Origin: a bacterium
Lineage (GTDB): Bacteria > Ratteibacteria > UBA8468
NCBI GenBank assembly: GCA_030637775.1
Contig: DAOWFY010000069.1
Location: forward strand, 1 to 6,750
Reading direction: 5' to 3'
DNA: 6,750 nt
Position numbers and translations under genes: made by a program. Of the stretch, positions 4,618-6,750 are shown in pieces. How positions within the stretch are numbered: position 1 is the first letter of the stretch; the number at the start of each line of letters is the position of its first letter. The notes under the pieces are model-generated. The model saw only the letters and a list, made by a program, of their open reading frames with translations. It was not told the origin of the DNA and did no database searches.

Positions 4618-6750
4618 AAAGAAGGCCGGAGAGAGATTTCCCTGTGCATCGCCTCTCCCTCAACCATTCGTTCCTGGTCATCGGGTGAGGTGAAGAAAGC
4701 AGAAACAATTAATTACCGGACATTTAAACCGGAGAAGGATGGCCTTTTCTGTGAAAAGATCTTCGGCCCCGTGAAGGATTGGGAATGTGCCTGTGGAAAG
4801 TATAAGAAGATTAAATATAAGGGCATTGTCTGCGATCGTTGTGGAGTAGAAATTACTACATCTGATGTTCGCCGGGAGAGGATGGCACATCTTGAACTTG
4901 CTGCCCCGGTTAGCTATATCTGGTTATTTAAAAGTACCGCTAACTGGATGGGGCTTCTCTTAGAAATGACACAGAGCAGACTAGAGATGATTCTCTATTA
5001 TGAACGCTATGTGGTGATTAAACCTGGAGAAAGTGCCTATCAAAAGAAGGAGTTACTTACCGAAGAGGAGTATCAAAGAGCCATCGCTAATTGCAAAGGA
5101 TTCAAGGCTGGTATTGGGGCAGAAGCCATCAGGGAGCTCTTAAAGGAGATTGATTTAAAAAGAACCGAGAGTAGTCTTTTGCGAAAGATAAAATCTACCA
5201 AATATAAGAGTAAAAGGAAAAACCTTATTAAAAATTTAAGAGTTACCCAAGGTTTACAAAAGAGTGGAGTGAAACCGGAATGGATGATTGCCAACGTTGT
5301 TCCCATTTTACCTCCGGATCTCAGGCCTCTTTTACCCTTGGAGGGGGGGAGGTTTGCTACCAGCGATCTCAATGATCTCTATCAGAGAGTAATTAACCGT
5401 AATAATCGCTTAAAAAGATTATTAAAGTTAAGAGCTCCCGACATCATTATTCGTAATGAAAAACGCATGCTTCAGGAAGCGGTGGATAACCTTTTGGATA
5501 ATGGTCGGCATGGTAATCCTGTACTTGGCCGGGGAAATCGACCCCTTAAGTCGATTTCAGATTTCCTTAAGGGTAAGCAGGGCAGATTCCGGCAGAATCT
5601 CTTAGGTAAGAGGGTTGACTATTCAGGAAGGGCGGTTATTGTCGTTGGACCTGAATTAAAAATTAATGAATGTGGATTACCCAAGTATATGGCTCTTGAA
5701 CTTTTTGCTCCTTTTATCTTAAGAGAGTTAAGGAAAAGAGAGTATATTCATACCATAAGTTCTGCAAAAAAAGCCCTGGAGAAAAATGAGCCAGAGGTTT
5801 GGGAGATATTAGAGGAGGTAATAAAGAACCACCTTGTTCTTCTGAATAGGCAACCAACACTCCATCGCTTATCCATTCAGGCTTTTCAACCGAGGTTGAT
5901 CGAAGAGAATGTGATTAAACTGCACCCCCTTGTATGTTCTGCCTTCAATGCCGACTTTGATGGGGATCAGATGGCAGTCCATGTTCCTCTTTCTCCGGAA
6001 GCGGAGATGGAGGCCAACCTTCTGATGAGTGCCGCGACGCACGTTCTCGCTCCAGCCAATGGGAAGCCTATTGTTACTCCAACTCAGGATATTGTAATTG
6101 GATGCTATTATTTAACCAGCATTGAGCCAAAGGAACCAGACCTTGAGATTTACAGCAATTCCAATGAAGTCCTGGCCGCTTACTACTCTGGTAGACTCTC
6201 CCTCCATACTAAAATTAAGGTTCAGATCGAAAATGAGATTAAGGAGACCACGGTAGGCAGGATCCTCTTTAATGAGATTTTACCGGTCGGCTTGGATTTT
6301 AAGAATCTTCTCATTAATAAAGAGATTTTAGGAAAATTGATTAGTGAGATCTTCTCTAAGTTTGGCTATCAGGAAACAATAAAATTTTTGGATGAGGTAA
6401 AGGAACTGGGATTTAAATTTGCTACTCTCGGTGGAATTTCCATCTCAATAGATGATCTGATAATTCCTGAGAAAAAGAAGGATTTAGTGGAAAAAGCGAA
6501 GGTTCAAACAAGCCGCTTTGAAAAGGATAACCGGAAAGGGATAATTACCGATGGAGAAAGGTATAATAAAGTGATTGATATTTGGGCCTCTTCCACCAGT
6601 GAGATTGCTAAGGAGGTTTTTCTTGCTCTGGACAAGAGCCAGGGGGATGGATACTTCAATCCGATCTTTATTATGGTGGATTCCGGTGCTCGTGGGACAC
6701 AGACTCAGGTAAATCAATTAACCGGAATAAGAGGTTTAATGACCAGACCT
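1069..6750 (+). CDS. rpoBC: Fused DNA-directed RNA polymerase beta-beta' subunit (RpoB-RpoC), 3'-partial
   Basis: A single open frame of 1894 codons without a stop encodes both large catalytic subunits of bacterial RNA polymerase, which synthesise RNA from NTPs on a DNA template. Residues 1 to about 1183 are complete beta; about 1189 to 1894 are beta' from its N-terminal LASP-type motif to just past the bridge-helix DSGARG segment. Key residues of both are intact: beta rifampicin-pocket/fork region (391-457), NFEDAI (695-700), GDKVSGRHGNKGV (958-970), and beta' zinc cysteines 1240/1242/1255/1258 and NADFDGDQMA (1627-1636). Bacteria normally encode these as two adjacent genes with a stop and new start between them; here neither is present. 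The remaining beta' C-terminus (trigger loop, jaw) lies beyond the window. Continuous homology across the join in one frame argues against a simple sequencing frameshift, though a single-base error deleting a stop cannot be excluded from this window alone. Confidence 0.93.
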   Translation, partial: MMSGNRKKFLSEEIPNLLEMQLTSYENFLQKDAETTRRENRGLEYAFRKFFPISRNDDLVTLQYLGYSLEPSYSNQFECQRNGTTYAYNLKVKFRLIIKEKVKGKSTSSTDEIKEIKEQEVYLGALPIMTDRGTFIINGVERVVVQQLQRSPGVYFKEELTEGAQRLYSAKIIPLRGMTLEFSFHNNLWYASLLGRNKIKIFVTTLLRALGYKTDREIVEVICPKPKRPEEVIINTLHRDYLRSSEEAILKIYSLLQPGYPKVLKIAIAFFQQLFFGKYGYDLSLAGRKQLNRKLGLNLEERTLTKADIIETLRYLLGLQRGEGNVDDIDHLGNKRVRTVGELVEVQVEIGLARLARFIRERTTLQEPKTLSVLDLVNSRAFSAAINDFFNRNQLSQFLDQTNPLSELTHKRRLSAIGEGGIIERKRVGFEVRDVHYTHYGRICPIETPEGGNIGLITSFSVYAKIDKLGFLRTPYRKVIKGRVTDKIEYLSADEEDEYIIAQANSLLDKKGRFLEKEVSTRSKGAFLMTEPSLINYMDISPKQILSPTASLISFLEHDDANRALMGSNMQRQSVPLIRPESPLVKTGMEKIIVRDSGAVLRAESSGEVVEVDSERIVIKKVPSDSLQLKDKVVQHFRKFVRLNQDTCFHQSPIVDKGERIKKGQIISDGPAISQGELALGRNVFVAFMPWYGYNFEDAILISEKLVKEDIYTSIHIKEFKVEARETPLGVEEIARDIPNLSEEALKNLDEEGIIRIGAEVKPNDILVGKVSPKSETELSSEERLLRVIFGEKAKDVANTSLYVPPGISGIVINVRKFSRSLEEKSKKEKEAERKEILKVQRTFKRRKEEILKSGADKIKLLLPALQKSKILPLLSVLKSRNLKRREKFESSVLDLIKKEKLRERIKKLLELIVTEINKIDSQENRLIDRIKKGDALPSDVIKRIVVEVAIKKPIAVGDKVSGRHGNKGVIARILPEEDMPYLADGTPVEIVLNPLGVPSRMNLGQILETHLGWVAKTLGISVESPVFESLSEESIKNLLKKAHLPEDGKVVLCDGRTGEPFLQKVTVGHIYMMKLFHLADEKVHARSVGSYSLVTQQPLGGRAQFGGQRFGEMEVWALEGYGAAYTLQEILTVKSDDTVGRRKIYESIVKGKSFSEHRIPESFNVLMKELRGLGLNVRIEKDKEGRREISLCIASPSTIRSWSSGEVKKAETINYRTFKPEKDGLFCEKIFGPVKDWECACGKYKKIKYKGIVCDRCGVEITTSDVRRERMAHLELAAPVSYIWLFKSTANWMGLLLEMTQSRLEMILYYERYVVIKPGESAYQKKELLTEEEYQRAIANCKGFKAGIGAEAIRELLKEIDLKRTESSLLRKIKSTKYKSKRKNLIKNLRVTQGLQKSGVKPEWMIANVVPILPPDLRPLLPLEGGRFATSDLNDLYQRVINRNNRLKRLLKLRAPDIIIRNEKRMLQEAVDNLLDNGRHGNPVLGRGNRPLKSISDFLKGKQGRFRQNLLGKRVDYSGRAVIVVGPELKINECGLPKYMALELFAPFILRELRKREYIHTISSAKKALEKNEPEVWEILEEVIKNHLVLLNRQPTLHRLSIQAFQPRLIEENVIKLHPLVCSAFNADFDGDQMAVHVPLSPEAEMEANLLMSAATHVLAPANGKPIVTPTQDIVIGCYYLTSIEPKEPDLEIYSNSNEVLAAYYSGRLSLHTKIKVQIENEIKETTVGRILFNEILPVGLDFKNLLINKEILGKLISEIFSKFGYQETIKFLDEVKELGFKFATLGGISISIDDLIIPEKKKDLVEKAKVQTSRFEKDNRKGIITDGERYNKVIDIWASSTSEIAKEVFLALDKSQGDGYFNPIFIMVDSGARGTQTQVNQLTGIRGLMTRP
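3529..3882 (+). other. Beta-i9 (SI2-type) lineage insertion in the beta flap region
   Basis: Residues 821-938 lie between VINVRKFSR (E. coli VIDVQVFTR) and VIKRIVVEVAIKKPIAVGDK (E. coli [20 protein letters not shown]), exactly where E. coli beta carries SI2. They are rich in Lys, Glu, Arg and Leu and read as helical coiled coil, with a short leucine-rich middle (LLLPAL...ILPLLSVL). In E. coli this insertion is dispensable for basic activity (established knowledge). Firmicutes beta proteins lack it, so it is a useful clue to lineage. Confidence 0.8.
4570..4704 (+). other. Beta/beta' fusion junction
   Basis: Residues 1162-1183 (ESFNVLMKELRGLGLNVRIEKD) align to the very end of E. coli beta ([22 protein letters not shown]), after which E. 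coli has a stop. Here the frame continues KEGRR (about 1184-1188), then EISLCIASPSTIRSWSSGEVKK, matching the beta' N-terminus ([22 protein letters not shown]). The first 20 or so residues of E. coli beta' have no counterpart. There is no stop codon in frame and no ATG between 4573 and the beta' motifs. TTG codons at 4588 and 4594 are the only common alternative starts nearby. Confidence 0.9.
4633..6750 (+). other. rpoC: RpoC (beta') portion of the fusion, C-terminus beyond window
   Basis: Beta' provides the catalytic magnesium site and clamp. In order: IASPSTIRSWSSGEVKK (1194-1210); TINYRTFKPEKDGLFCEKIFGPVKDWE; zinc ribbon Cys-Ala-Cys (1240, 1242) and Cys-Asp-Arg-Cys (1255, 1258); RRERMAHLELAAP; clamp helices and lid region around PILPPDLRPLLPLEGGRFATSDLNDLYQRVINRNNRLKRLL; RNEKRMLQEAVDNLLDNG and the switch region KGKQGRFRQNLLGKRVDYSGRAVI; NRQPTLHR (1593-1600); catalytic triad Asp1629, Asp1631, Asp1633 in NADFDGDQMA; then secondary-channel rim segments DDLIIPEKKK and ERYNKVIDIWASS, and DSGARGTQTQVNQLTGIRGLMTRP, the bridge-helix approach, at the window edge. 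Spacing follows E. coli without large clamp insertions. Trigger loop, jaw and stop codon are not in the window. Confidence 0.95.

Noticed and set aside
4560-4700. A sequencing frameshift or misassembly creating the rpoB-rpoC fusion
   Set aside because: Beta and beta' homology continues in the same frame on both sides with a compact join, so no frame change is needed. Not fully excludable without reads, hence the check listed under the fusion finding.
5343-5349. Run of seven G as a possible frameshift or slippage site
   Set aside because: The frame is intact and encodes the conserved LEGGRFATSDLNDLY; no alternative frame downstream has a plausible product.
2095-5372. Several minus-strand open frames of 60-100 codons opposite rpoBC (for example 2095-2385, 3213-3464, 4678-4890, 5073-5372)
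   Set aside because: All lie within conserved RpoB/RpoC coding sequence, show no family motifs and look like antisense shadows.

Overview
The window is a stretch of the bacterial ribosomal-protein/RNA-polymerase (beta) operon, all on the + strand: the 3' part of rplJ (ribosomal protein L10), rplL (L7/L12), then one uninterrupted reading frame from 1069 to the right edge. That frame encodes RNA polymerase beta (RpoB) joined directly to beta' (RpoC). I translated it codon by codon (1894 codons) and found no stop. The beta C-terminus runs into the beta' N-terminal motifs with only about five residues between them, so this appears to be a natural rpoB-rpoC gene fusion. The frame is still open at the window end, where about 706 beta' residues have been read.

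Layout: 3-506 rplJ (5' end outside the window); 507-619 a 113-base gap dominated by an imperfect palindromic repeat, ending in the rplL Shine-Dalgarno; 620-1069 rplL; 1069-6750 the rpoBC fusion, whose ATG overlaps the rplL TGA by one base. No tRNA, rRNA, CRISPR, insertion sequence, internal promoter or intrinsic terminator is evident. The minus-strand open frames are shadows of these genes.

The gene products work together: L10 carries L7/L12 dimers to form the ribosomal stalk that recruits translation factors. Beta and beta' form the RNA polymerase active-site cleft. The close packing fits co-transcription, with translational coupling at the rplL/rpoBC junction.

Organism: clearly bacterial. 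The DNA is moderately AT-rich, with frequent AGA/AGG arginine codons and Lys/Glu-rich proteins. The beta subunit has the flap-side insertion corresponding to E. coli SI2 (beta-i9) but lacks E. coli SI1 (beta-i4) and the beta-i11 extension. L7/L12 has an unusual Lys-rich N-terminal extension. Published fused rpoBC genes that I know of are in Helicobacter and relatives and in Wolbachia, and the sequence here does not read like either. An uncultivated AT-rich phylum (for example an Omnitrophota- or WOR-3-like lineage) is a guess only. The fusion is the most notable feature. Smaller oddities are the repeat between rplJ and rplL, a one-residue insertion in beta fork loop 2, and an archaeal/eukaryotic-like Gln in the beta' NRxPTLHR motif.
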